Source: Glandiceps talaboti
Taxonomy: Eukaryota > Hemichordata > Enteropneusta > Spengelidae
NCBI RefSeq assembly: GCF_964340395.1
Contig: NC_135558.1
Span: 22,381,564 to 22,445,563, forward strand
Length of the DNA stretch: 64,000 nucleotides
Reading direction: 5' to 3'
Positions 1 to 19,999 of the stretch are shown here, piece after piece; positions within the stretch are counted from its first letter, which is position 1, and the number at the start of each line of letters is the position of its first letter. The notes beneath the pieces are model-generated. The model was not told the DNA's origin. It made no database searches and saw nothing but the letters and a program-made list of their open reading frames with translations. The position numbers and the translations under genes are program-made.

Positions 1-443
1 ACTGGTTTTCTATTCAAAAACATAGCAATTCACAGGTTAACTAATACTTAGTATTCAATCATTTTATGAATCAATTCAGCAGCACTACCATTTTTTGGCA
101 AATTTCGCTGGTCACAGCACAAATGTTAATGTAGAAACATATACAAAGTATTCACTTTCACAGTATAAATTGCTACACAATCTTTGAAAATTATTTTTTT
201 AATGCAACATTAGTGATTTTGATAACACATTTCACCGATTAGTTTAAAATGTCTTTAATGTGACATGTAGACAGTAAGGCAAAATATATCTTCAAAGTAT
301 ATTATGTATATCCATCATATTATTAGACTGTATGATACAAGGTGTCATTCAGCCTGAATCAATCTTATCTTTACCAGAGTGCTATACCACCATATCATTT
401 ATTACATGAATTTTATTGACAAAAAGTCAGACTTTCTCCTTAC

Positions 444-10236
<9,793 letters not shown>

Positions 10237-10404
10237 AATTTCTTGTAGTCAATGTAATGATGGATGTGATGTAGATGGTATATTCACTGAAAATATAAAA
10301 AATAAAAGAACAATTCTATCTCAGAAAGTGCTAAGTTTTGTAGGTAAACTGGTATACATAATGTACATGCATTGAAACCCAGACTTAAAAAGATATACAT
10401 ATAC

Positions 10405-11745
10405 ATGACAGCACTGTTTGGTACCCTCATATCACAGCACTGTATGGTACCCTCATATCACAGCACTGTATGGTACCCTCATATCACAGCACTGTATGGT
10501 ACCCTCATATCACAGCCTGTATGGTACCCTCATATCACAGCACTGTATGGTACCCTCATATCACAGCACTGTATGGTACCCTCATATCACAGCACTGTAT
10601 GGTACCCTCATATCACAGCACTGTATGGTACCCTCATATCACAGCAGTGTATGGTACCCTCATATCACAGCAGTGTATGGTACCCTCATATCACAGCAGT
10701 GTATGGTATAGGTACCCTCATATCACAGCACTGTAGTGGTATGTACCCTCATATCACAGCAGTGTAATGGTACCTCATATCACAGCACTGTATGGTACCC
10801 TCATATCACAGCACTGTATGGTACCCTCATATCACAGCAGTGTATGGTACCCTCTTATCACACGCACTGTATGGTACCCTCATATCACAGCACTGTATGG
10901 TACCCTCATATCACAGCAGTGTATGGTACCCTCATATCACAGCAGTGTATGGTACCCTCATATCACAGCACTGTATGGTACCCTCATATCACAGCACTGT
11001 ATGGTACCCTCATATCACAGCACTGTATGGTACCCTCATATCACAGCACTGTATGGTACCCTCATATCACAGCAGTGTATGGTACCCTCATATCACAGCA
11101 GTGTATGGTACCCTCATATCACAGCAGTGTATGGTATAGGTACCCTCATATCACAGCACTGTAGTGTATGGTACCCTCATATCACAGCAGTGTATGGTAC
11201 CCTCATATCACAGCACTGTATGGTACCCTCATATCACAGCACTGTATGGTACCCTCATATCACAGCAGTGTATGGTACCCTCTTATCACAGCACTGTATG
11301 GTACCCTCATATCACAGCACTGTATGGTACCCTCATATCACAGCAGTGTATGGTACCCTCATATCACAGCAGTGTATGGTACCCTCATATCACAGCACTG
11401 TAGGGTACCCTCATATCACAGCACTGTATGGTACCCTCATATCACAGCAGTGTATGGTACCCTCATATCACAGCACTGTATGGTACCCTCATATCACAGC
11501 ACTGTATGGTACCCTCATATCACAGCAGTGTATGGTACCCTCATATCACAGCACTGTATGGTACCCTCATATCACAGCACTGTATGGTACCCTCATATCA
11601 CAGCACTGTATGGTACCCTCATATCACAGCACTGTATGGTACCCTCATATCACAGCACTGTATGGTACCCCATATCACAGCACTGTATGGTACCCTCATA
11701 TCACAGCACTGTATGGTACCCTCATATCACATACATAGCACTGTA
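10405..11745. repeat. 26-bp minisatellite with a KpnI site in nearly every unit, about 51 copies
   Basis: Units contain GGTACCCTCATATCACA followed by GCA(C/G)TGTAT. The main variant is CACTG versus CAGTG, and a minority of copies have small indels (10515, 10705, 10735, 10770, 11130, 11670). The block 10600-10740 with its irregular GGTATAGGTACC unit recurs around 11080-11150, evidence of segmental duplication within the array. It lies upstream of the DHPS start codon and within the first intron of the plus-strand gene. All open frames over it are artefacts. Confidence 0.97.
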
Positions 11746-12109
11746 AATGAAATAGATGATCGCTACTTGAAGGTTTCATCATCACCGTATTACAGAAAAG
11801 TCAGCTGATTGCATATTTAATATGACCTACATGTACATGTTGGTGTCAGTATGATAAAGCATGGAGTAGCAGTGAGAAAATCATATTTGATGTCCGAATA
11901 ACCTTGTTTGGTTCAATATTAAAGTCACTCTATATTGTAAATTACCATCAAAATTGTATTAATAATTGTGAAAAGCTTAACATTAATTAATAAATTGGTA
12001 GTCCGTTCATTCATTACATAGACCACCTTACCTAAATGATATAAGACAATGTCAAACAAAAAGTTTTTGCACCCATTTTGGTGATGAACAATTATCATGT
12101 TTTGGCTGT

Positions 12110-12200
12110 TAGTCCTGCTTGCATACAGAGTAAGTACATTGTAGGCCCTTCCTTCTCCATCATGTGTTGAGTGAAATGCGTGCACCTGCAAGCAGGACTA
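12110..12200. repeat. Perfect 14-bp inverted repeat, 63-bp spacer
   Basis: TAGTCCTGCTTGCA at 12110 and its exact reverse complement ending at 12200. It is a possible small foldback element or hairpin about 110 bp before the plus-strand exon at 12309. No target duplication is evident. Confidence 0.6.
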
Positions 12201-12308
12201 GTATCCTGTCAGAACCAACAGTCGACAGACGACGCGTACAGTTGCCTTTCTATTAGAGTGGCATTGATCTGGTTCTTCTGAAATACTTAGATGACTTCTG
12301 TCGTTTAG

Positions 12309-12395
12309 ATTTCAAAATCCGTTCAAGAGATTTCGAAAGGACCTTACACAAGCGGAGTTGCTAAAGAACAAACTCCGAGACACATCTGTTGACCT
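12309..12395 (+). CDS. Second exon of the unrecognised plus-strand gene
   Basis: This 87-nt exon lies between acceptor GTCGTTTAG and strong donor GTAAGT. Read with the two bases from the exon at 8152 it gives T, then FQNPFKRFRKDLTQAELLKN, then KLRDTSVDL; the last codon is completed by the exon at 19124. It is highly basic and amphipathic, typical of a helical segment. The other two frames hit stops. The coherent charge pattern and matching phases on both sides are the main support; I cannot name the family. Confidence 0.55.
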
Positions 12396-12749
12396 GTAAG
12401 TATTCATTGCAGACTTGAATGCCGTGTACACATGTATATGTTTCGTTGTATGTCATGTGTGTTGGCAATTTTTCGCCCAAAACTCAACATATAATCTATG
12501 CACTGACAGTTTATTTTTAGGACCAGACAGATTATTATGTTGCATTATATAAGCTTACACTTGAATGCGATGTTACAACATGGCAAACTTTCACAGACAC
12601 AAACAAACTGATAAGACAAGTACATGTATGTGCATGAACCTACATCAGAGGGGCCCGGCGTTTTTTTGTATCAATGTTTGATAGTGATAAGAAGTAGACT
12701 TTTTTTTGGTTCTGATCACAGACATTTCTATATAACTCCTGCAATGGTA

Positions 12750-12990
12750 GTATACATGTATGTACAAATATTGCTGTCTAATACAGAGTCAAAATTATTT
12801 AATTTGTATACAAAATTATTTAATTTGTATGTATACATATAATCGTTCACTGTATGTAAATGTCACGGGGAGGGTCATGTTTTACAAAATGGGACAAAGG
12901 GGGCACTTTTTACGAATGGAGAATGGGGGGAGGGTCATGTTTTTCTTAACAGACCATGTGTGATTTCCTCCGGCCCCCTAGTAAATACTG
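12750..12990 (+). repeat. Repeat family A, left copy of an inverted pair
   Basis: Contains AATACAGAGTCAAAATTATTT, GGGGAGGGTCATGTTTTAC and, inverted at its right end, GGGAGCCTTCAGTATTTAC. The same blocks occur in reverse order and orientation at 16345-16560, with related pieces at 17080-17175 and 48380-48545. The class is unknown; poly-G segments and a GGGAGCC terminus suggest a non-autonomous transposable element. Confidence 0.7.
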
Positions 12991-13393
12991 AAGGCTCCCT
13001 AACAGTAACAACTAACAAAAAATGAATGTTCCTAAGTAAAGCACGGTCCTACTCCTACTAGTATTAGTACTAATTTATGCCCGGACACTGCCCGGACCAA
13101 ATGTAGGAATCTTCTTGCTGTTCTCGGTGCAGATTACTGCTTTTAAACCAAAACAAATCTTTGTCGCAGCAAAAAGCAGAGTGTGAAGAGTTGAAAACAC
13201 CGTTTTTACACACAACAAAATCCACGACCAAACGATCTTATTTCAGGACGGCATTTTGATAGTTCCCTAATCATTGATATCGTACCGTCCGAAAAAACTT
13301 TTACCCGAAACTGTACTTGAGATTGTCACAATAACAATGTGTTTATCAATAAATCAAGGATCGCCGAGCGAGACAATGTTTGGCACGACTTAC

Positions 13394-13480
13394 CTATCTA
13401 TCCTTCAGAGTCACTCGTGTTGTTCCAGCTTCGCCTGTGGTACATCGATCACTACTTATTACTAAGGCTCGTCTGTTCAA
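13394..13480 (-). other. DHPS: Possible noncoding 5' exon of DHPS (upstream limit unknown)
   Basis: The acceptor above 10286 implies at least one upstream 5' UTR exon. The best donor I see on the minus strand is ATAG followed by GTAAGT at 13393, in a stretch with unusually many CpGs (about 13080-13480). No long reading frame is present, as expected for a leader exon. If correct, the 26-bp minisatellite sits in the first, noncoding DHPS intron. The upstream boundary is arbitrary here. Another donor is possible. Confidence 0.3.
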
Positions 13481-14103
13481 CTTCGACACAAATTTGAATA
13501 AAATCAAGCTACAGTCTACTCTTGCTGATACATGGGATAACAGTTTTCCAGTACTGCTATTCTATGTCACTTCAATCGCTAATCTTGTCCTTCTGACAAC
13601 TTTCAACGTTTTCCCCAACATGCAAGTTGAATAGAGCAGGGTCTAACAGCCTGTATGGTGGTTGAATAGGGAATAGTGTTTCACAACACATGTGTAACCG
13701 GAAGAAAAATTCGGGTGTGAAGATACCAACATATTCATATTCATATTTATATTCACTTTCAAAAAAGTTGACCTCAACGCTCAATCTGAATATGTTGATT
13801 GCTTCACGTCAGCGTACGTATCCGTATCGCGAATATCTCTGATATGTACATCGCGTATCCGAGTTTACCCATGTATTACTATATGGGATTCACATTCACA
13901 TCCAAAGATCTGTCATCTGTTTTTATTTGCAGTAATCCAATATTTATTGGTTTTCATGGCAAATTTCACCTCCTCTTTTATAAATGCTAATTCAACAATG
14001 TAAGTACTCGAATATGTTCACATTATGTTGGAAACGTCTATGACAAATACTCCGTTCCACTCAAGCGATATGCTCTTGACAGCCATTAATTACGAATTTT
14101 AAG

Positions 14104-14290
14104 GGGTGGACCATTTGATATCCTGGGGGGGGGGGGGGCTTGGAAGATTTCGGGGGAAAAAAAGATGCCAAATGGATTTGCTTAAAAAAAAATCCGGATA
14201 TGAGTGGGTGATGGGAAAAAAAAGATGGACCACTGCTGCTAGAAAAAAAAAATATCTTGGCAGGGAAATGATGCACAGGCTCGAGTATAC
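14104..14290 (+). repeat. Repeat family B, left copy of an inverted pair
   Basis: Begins GGGTGGACCATTTGATATCC followed by a G run and GCTTGGAAGATT, with several poly-A interruptions and AAATCCGGATAT. The reverse complement of the same layout lies at 16040-16225. It sits inside the outer A pair. Reading frames through it are repeat-derived. Confidence 0.7.
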
Positions 14291-14884
14291 TGTTCAACCT
14301 GCTCGTACCTCTCCAACCAGGACACTTGTCAAATCATGACAAACAGTTTCAAACACATGTCAGGGACCAATACAGTTTCGTTAGCCTGTGGTATATATAT
14401 ATATTTGTTCTTGTCTCTGTTTCTTTCATAAATGGTTTAAATATTACTTCATGTAAGGGTTCAAACATAACTATACATAAAATTATACATATAATACATG
14501 TATTACCTAGCTACCACACTAGTTACAGAACTTGCCATGTAAGTGTTTGGCTGTTTCACAATCAGTGCTTCACTTATCTTGCACTTTGGGGCAAAAGTGA
14601 ACTTGAAGGTTTTGTAATGGTAATCTTCATACTATTGGATAGTTTATAAAAGAACTTAATCTAAATTGTTCTAGTCTCTTCAGTATGAATTTGTCAGAAG
14701 GGATGAATATACTTCCTATTTCAGACACTACATGTATCGACACCACAACTCAAATTCAAGTTTCTATTGTACACTAGGTATGACCTCCTAAAGTGCTCTC
14801 ACACATCAGTAACTTTACTATACATGCAATATCAATGCCCCTATACCAATGTTACAGGCCCACTTTTATATTTACTTTAGCTTT

Positions 14885-15581
14885 TCGATGCTTGGCAATA
14901 TATATCTCAGAGGCTATGAATAACCTAAAAATTGCCTAAATAGAAACAAAAAACTGCAGATCTGGCAGGGGGGACCCCTTGGACTCCATCACCCCAGAGG
15001 CCACTCATTCGTTAAACCAACAATAAGATTCACCAAAATTGGTAAAAAACTTGAAAAGCTTCTAGGGGAGACCCCCTAGGACCCCCCGTAAGAGGTAGAC
15101 ATGTCCAAGCCTCAAATCAAAGTTCTTCCCTCCACCTCTTACTGTCAAGATGCTATGAAACCTTATTTCAAAAATGTTTCAACCATGTGTAGTCGCTTTT
15201 TACAATTGTTAGAGCTGTCTTGTAAAGCTTGCAAATTATTGTCTGAAAGTGTCTGTGAATAGCCTGAAAATTGGCTTTAAGAGTAAAAATCCTCTAGGGC
15301 TTCTAGGGGGACACCCCCTAGAACCCCCCTCCCCCATAAGAGGTAGACATGTTCCAGTTTCAAATCAAAGTTCTTTCCTCCACCTCTCACTGTCAAGATG
15401 CTATGGAACTTTATTTAAAAAATGTTTCAACCTTATGTAGTTGCTTTTTACATGTTAGAGCTGTCTTGTAAAGCTTGCAAATTATTGTCTGAAAATGTCT
15501 GTGAATAGCCTAAATATTGCCTTTAGAAGTAAAAACCTCCAGGGCTTCTAGGGGGAGACCCCCTAGAACCCCCCCCCCATT

Positions 15582-15665
<84 letters not shown>

Positions 15666-15740
15666 AATATATCCCAGTCTCAAAGCTCTTCCCTCTACAG
15701 CTGACTGTCAGATGCTATGAAACTTTATTCACGGGGGTCA
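14885..15740 (+). repeat. Tandem repeat of about 240 bp, two full and two partial copies
   Basis: Copies share CTAGGGCTTCTAGGGGGA, AAGAGGTAGACATGT, TCAAGATGCTATG and GCTTGCAAATTATTGTCTG. Copies start near 15060, 15300 and 15540; a degenerate partial precedes them from 14885. The last copy is split by an (AC)n tract. A related inverted fragment occurs at 24505-24660, so the unit belongs to a dispersed family. Confidence 0.8.
15585..15661. repeat. (AC)n microsatellite
   Basis: About 36 AC dinucleotides following a C run and GCGCGC, inside the last copy of the 240-bp tandem repeat. Confidence 0.97.
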
Positions 15741-16039
15741 GTGACTTCTTGTTGGCCCAATGGAAAAAAAATACTGACATCCCCCCCCCCCCCATCCCCC
15801 CAAGCTGGAGAAACTGACCGGTCTATCTGAATGTCTGAGCTCACCAATCAAGTTTCTGATTTGTATTTTCAGTGTGTCATCATACCATGGCATAAAAACT
15901 GTCAATGATGTTTATTTAAGTGAAAATCAAACATGTATCAAATATGTAGTTTTCTAAATAATGTGTGTGATAGAACAGCATCTTTTTACTCTCTGTATTA
16001 CCCTGTGTGAAAACCAAACAAAAAATTGTGGCAACAAAT

Positions 16040-16225
16040 GTAGGTGTTCAACATTGATGTAAAAAAAAATCCGGATATCTCAAAAAAGCAAAGAAAAAAA
16101 AAGTTGCCAGCATAGGCGAAGGAGAAAAAAAATAATTCTCAGGCAAGCAGGTGGGAAAAAAAATAATGACTCTCCACCAATCTTCCAAGCCCCCCCCCCC
16201 AGGATATCGAATGGTCTACCCCTAA
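16040..16225 (-). repeat. Repeat family B, right (inverted) copy
   Basis: Reverse complement begins TAGACCATTCGATATCC, G run, GCTTGGAAGATT, matching 14104-14290, with AAATCCGGATAT at the inner end. Together with A and A' it makes a nested inverted arrangement A-B...B'-A'. Confidence 0.7.
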
Positions 16226-16344
16226 TTATTGTTCACACGGAGCATGCGCATTTAGTGTCATAGAGTGTGTAGAGGGCAAGTAAACATCAAAGCCTATTTG
16301 ATACATTGCATAGAAAAGAAGTGATTTTAAATTGTAGATAAAAA

Positions 16345-16560
16345 TCCACAATTTAGGGAGCCACCAGTATTTACAAGGGGGCGGAGGAAATCATGGCCTG
16401 TTAAGTAAAACATGACCCTCCCCCACTCTCCATTTGTAAAAGGTGACCCTCCCCTTTGTCCCATTTTGTAAAACATTACCCTCCCCATGACAATTGCATA
16501 TACTGAACGTTAATCAATATTCCCATTATATGTATACATACAAATCAAATGATTTTGACT
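16345..16560 (-). repeat. Repeat family A, right (inverted) copy
   Basis: Reads TTAGGGAGCCACCAGTATTT, then GAAATCATGGCCTGTTAAG, ACATGACCCTCCCCCACTC and, at the far end, GATTTTGACTCTGTATTAGA. This mirrors 12750-12990 block for block. Confidence 0.72.
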
Positions 16561-17079
16561 CTGTATTAGAAAGCAACATTTGTACAGATAGTGACAAATA
16601 GGAAAAGACTGGCTAGTTACATTTCTCTTATAACCATACACGAACTAGTTGGTATCTAAAACATGCTTTCCATGTTGTGCATACTGTCTGATCTGGTCAC
16701 TTGTAAAAGTTCCATGATATCATTGTCATCATCACCTTCACCTTCAGTATTGCCATTATCAGAGTCACTCTAATCTGACTCACTGGTACTACTTGAGTCA
16801 GTACATGTATCACTGTTCGTGTTCTCTATGACATCGACACTGCTACCATCACCATCATATTTTAACAACAACATTCACGGACAGTGTCAGTGATAAGGTG
16901 ATATGGTACACTCAACAAAATGCATCGTTTTATTAAACAATTTTCTTACAATATATATATTTTTATTTTTGTATTTTGGCATGCAAAGTACTCGTAAAAA
17001 TAAATGTTGAGTGCTCATCTCACTTTTACATCTCAAAACACACAAAGCAAATTGACAATAATTAAATCTTCAATTTGGT

Positions 17080-17175
17080 CACAAACTACGGATTGTAAAA
17101 TGTGACCCTCCCCCAAGAAAAGGTTTGTTAAATGTGACACCCCCCCACCCTGATTCTTCCCCCCCCCCCTTTGTA
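17080..17175 (-). repeat. Partial family A copy
   Basis: AATGTGACCCTCCCCCAAGAA and AATGTGACACCCCCCCACCC resemble the CCCTCCCC blocks of family A. It is followed by a C run. Fragmentary and degenerate. Confidence 0.45.
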
Positions 17176-17276
17176 CTCATCACCTGCTGACCTGATTTTT
17201 TGCGCCAACTTTCATTGACCTTTGATGCAAAGTATATGTACGTTAGTCTTGGTTACGTAGACTCAACGGCAAGAGT

Positions 17277-17834
17277 TTGGGTATTAAACTGAGACTATGT
17301 ATAATTTGGTACAAATATATATTAAAGTGTAATTTTGAACATTCATATAAAACAGATTTAATAACTGCCCAAAAAATGATTGTTCGCACGATGCTGTTCA
17401 AATCTCACATGGAACACTCGGCTCCTTTATTTATACAGCTGAATATTCTAGATATTTACAAGCTTCACAAACTCTTAATAGGTTCTTTTATTTACAGCCT
17501 GGTTCACTTGAACTCACCACATATCTTGTCCGATTATTTTAGTGACAAAAAACATGAATATGACACGAGACTCTGCCATCGTCAAAATCTTTACCCGTAC
17601 CATGCGAGAACAAATTCTGGTCAGTTTGCTATCTCATTCGTAGGTGCAAAAATTTGGAATGATATTCCTATCCAAATCAGATCGAAAAATTCCCAACATA
17701 TTTTTAGGAAATCTCTTAAACAATATTTAGTAGAGCAGTACAGGTGATTAAATTGTAAACTTGCAGATGTATTGACTTTTCGTTTATTGTATTAGACTTT
17801 TTCATGTAGTAAAAATGTTTTTTTTTGTGTGTAC

Positions 17835-17916
<82 letters not shown>

Positions 17917-18125
17917 GATATATTTTCTTCTCCCAGTTATGTTTTCAGTCATCTTAATGACTGAACCCTCTTATTGTTTTCATTCGCAATATACAATGTC
18001 GGGGATCATGCTAGACTAGCTGTAAGCTATTTCTTGACTCCCCATTTACCCTTCTCTCTTTTGATTTTTGTTACCATTATATTGTAATCATTTTATACGA
18101 TTGGGTAAATAAACCACTTATATAA
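17277..18125 (+). mobile_element. 5'-truncated non-LTR retrotransposon (LINE), reverse-transcriptase C-terminus plus 3' UTR
   Basis: An open frame at 17277-17747 (156 codons) ends in the layout typical of the C-terminal tail of CR1/Jockey-like RT proteins: HEYDTR, then NLYPYHARTNSGQFAISFVG, then AKIWNDIPIQIR, then a basic end (FRKSLKQYLVEQYR). The fingers, palm and endonuclease parts are absent, so this is a 5'-truncated dead copy, although the remaining frame is intact. The sequence after the stop (to about 18125, with an ATAAA-type motif and a TATATG tract) is probably its 3' UTR. The exact end and clade are uncertain. Confidence 0.75.
17833..17917. repeat. (TATATG)n microsatellite
   Basis: Fourteen or so hexamer copies in the presumed 3' UTR of the LINE fragment. 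Confidence 0.96.
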
Positions 18126-18760
18126 GTGTAATTTATATAATATTAGGCTTACTTTGAAATATTCTTATTATTACACAAAATGTTTCACTTGTTAAATTCT
18201 AACGACTGTTAATAGTATATACATGTTATATCGCCCACTGAATAATCTTTAACCTTTTTATCTGGAACGCGTTTACATAAACATGACATATCACAACAAA
18301 TAATTAGGATGTACATTTTCACGATGTTTTTATCAATTTTTGCAATTTCCACGGGTTGTTTTCAGTCATCTTTTAACGGAAATAGAAGCCCCTCCCTGAC
18401 TGAAGCATGCATGTGTCACGTGAAAGTGTATCAAAAGTTTTCAAAACTCATGCCCACTCAGACGATTTGACCCCTGTTTCTGGCTAAAATGTAGACTTTT
18501 GACCCCTACTTTTTGAATTTTTGTAGAGTTTGTGGTTGTAATTTTTGTCCTCTAGGGTACATATCCATTACCCATACGAGTAGCCCCCCCCCCCCCGGTG
18601 GGTGGTAGCCAAATTGCAATTTTATAAGAGACACGTTAAAGGCCAAATATATGCAGTATCACATGGATCTGGTAAAATATCTCTGAAAACATTGAGTTTG
18701 TGCAAACGATGACATAATTACTCCCGTTGCTCGAAATGTTTTACAGAAAACTCATGCCAT

Positions 18761-18854
18761 GATCACATATAGGACTAACCATTCGTTGACGTGTTATATT
18801 TATAGTGCGAAGCTCCGTGTTAGTGCGTCAACGAATGGTTAGCCTTATGTGATC
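18761..18854. mobile_element. Short foldback element (94 bp)
   Basis: Left arm contains GGACTAACCATTCGTTGAC; right arm GTCAACGAATGGTTAGCC. Both ends carry GATCACAT/ATGTGATC. The arms are about 28 bp with one small mismatch cluster and a loop of about 36 bp. Its size and symmetry suit a MITE or foldback remnant. Confidence 0.65.
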
Positions 18855-18937
18855 GATGAGGGCGCACAGTACAATGTTCTACTGAACACATATTGCCTGG
18901 CCATGAGGGCTATAGCACCCGTTTATTACACACGAGG

Positions 18938-19020
18938 GACTGTGAGTTACCAGAATCACATGCTATTTCCCGAGGCTGAAGGCCGAGGGAAATAGCATGT
19001 AATTCTGGTAACTCACAGTC
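18938..19020. mobile_element. Near-perfect hairpin (83 bp)
   Basis: GACTGTGAGTTACCAGAAT pairs with ATTCTGGTAACTCACAGTC, and ATGCTATTTCCC with GGGAAATAGCAT, leaving a 14-15 base loop (GAGGCTGAAGGCCGA). The stem is about 34 bp with one mismatch. It lies about 100 bp upstream of the plus-strand exon at 19124. Probably a MITE; the stem would also form a stable RNA hairpin in that intron. Confidence 0.7.
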
Positions 19021-19123
19021 ACAAATCATGACAGTTTGACCGAGTACCTACACAGTGGTGAATAACTGGTTCCAGTCTGAGTAAACGACGTATATAAACT
19101 CATGATCATTTCTTTTCATCTAG

Positions 19124-19244
19124 TAAGCCAGGTACGAGTGATGGAAATGATGAACAACCCGCTAATTGCAACAAGACAACAAGCGACACTTCAGATGTGG
19201 TGGCTTCAAAAGATCAATCGCCACATTCTGGAAAATCTAAAGAT
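19124..19244 (+). CDS. Third exon of the unrecognised plus-strand gene
   Basis: This 121-nt exon lies between a strong acceptor (TTTCTTTTCATCTAG) and donor GTAAGA. It completes the leucine codon left open at 12395, then encodes 40 residues starting KPGTSDGNDEQPANCNKTTS and ending HSGKSKD, phase 0. Composition (Ser, Thr, Asp, Asn, Lys, Gln) indicates a disordered linker. Good splice sites and phase agreement with the exon at 12309 support it. No family recognised. Confidence 0.55.
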
Positions 19245-19837
19245 GTAAGATTGGCATGATGGCTTGAACAATCCGGGATGAACATCCATACCAGTGAAAA
19301 CAGGAAGTACCTAATAGATGGCAGTATTTACAGAGTATGGTGTTGATATTGTAAATTCTTGAAAGAGAAGTCTGATTTCACTTTGGAACAGGGAAAATTC
19401 GTTGAAAAAAAAACTTAATTAGTGGAACACTCCATTTCAGTGGCACACGTTCGAGCGAATTCAAAGACATATACTTCACGAAACCAGCGGCGGCCAGTTC
19501 CTTGGTGAAAGCCTTCGGTATAACTCGTACTTGAATGGTGATAACAAAATAGCAGAAATAAAAAGAAATACAAATATTGTCTGTCTGATAGCCAAACAAG
19601 ACCTGTCATTTTCACTATTTCCGAGTTATTGCTTCTGCTCAGAAAAAATGTCCCCGGTTTGAATTTCGTTTATTATTTGCCGTTGAAACGGTTCTCACTG
19701 TCTATTATGGATTTCATTAGACTAAACACAAGACAATGGCTTTAATTGGGATCACACTATAGCTGGCGAGGATCAAGTAATTTTTAATTAATACATGTAC
19801 AATCGATCACATACATGTATGTGTATGTGTATGTGGG

Positions 19838-19891
19838 TATGTATGTATGTATGTATGTATGTATGTATGTATGTATGTATGTATGTATGTA

Positions 19892-19922
<31 letters not shown>

Positions 19923-19945
19923 ATGTATGTATGTATGTATGTATG

Positions 19946-19974
<29 letters not shown>
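19838..19974. repeat. (ATGT)n microsatellite
   Basis: About 34 tetranucleotide copies, interrupted near 19893 by a GT run. Frames of Tyr-Ile-His-Thr or Val-Cys-Met across it are artefacts. Confidence 0.97.
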
Positions 19975-19976
<2 letters not shown>

Positions 19977-19999
19977 TAAAGGTAATAACTGGCCATGTA

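Noticed and set aside
10372-11808. Frames up to 323 codons
   Set aside because: Translation of the 26-bp minisatellite; three frames carry the same cyclic peptide because 26 is not a multiple of three.
14061-14339. Frames on both strands with Gly/Lys or Ser/Phe runs
   Set aside because: They cover repeat B with poly-G and poly-A tracts.
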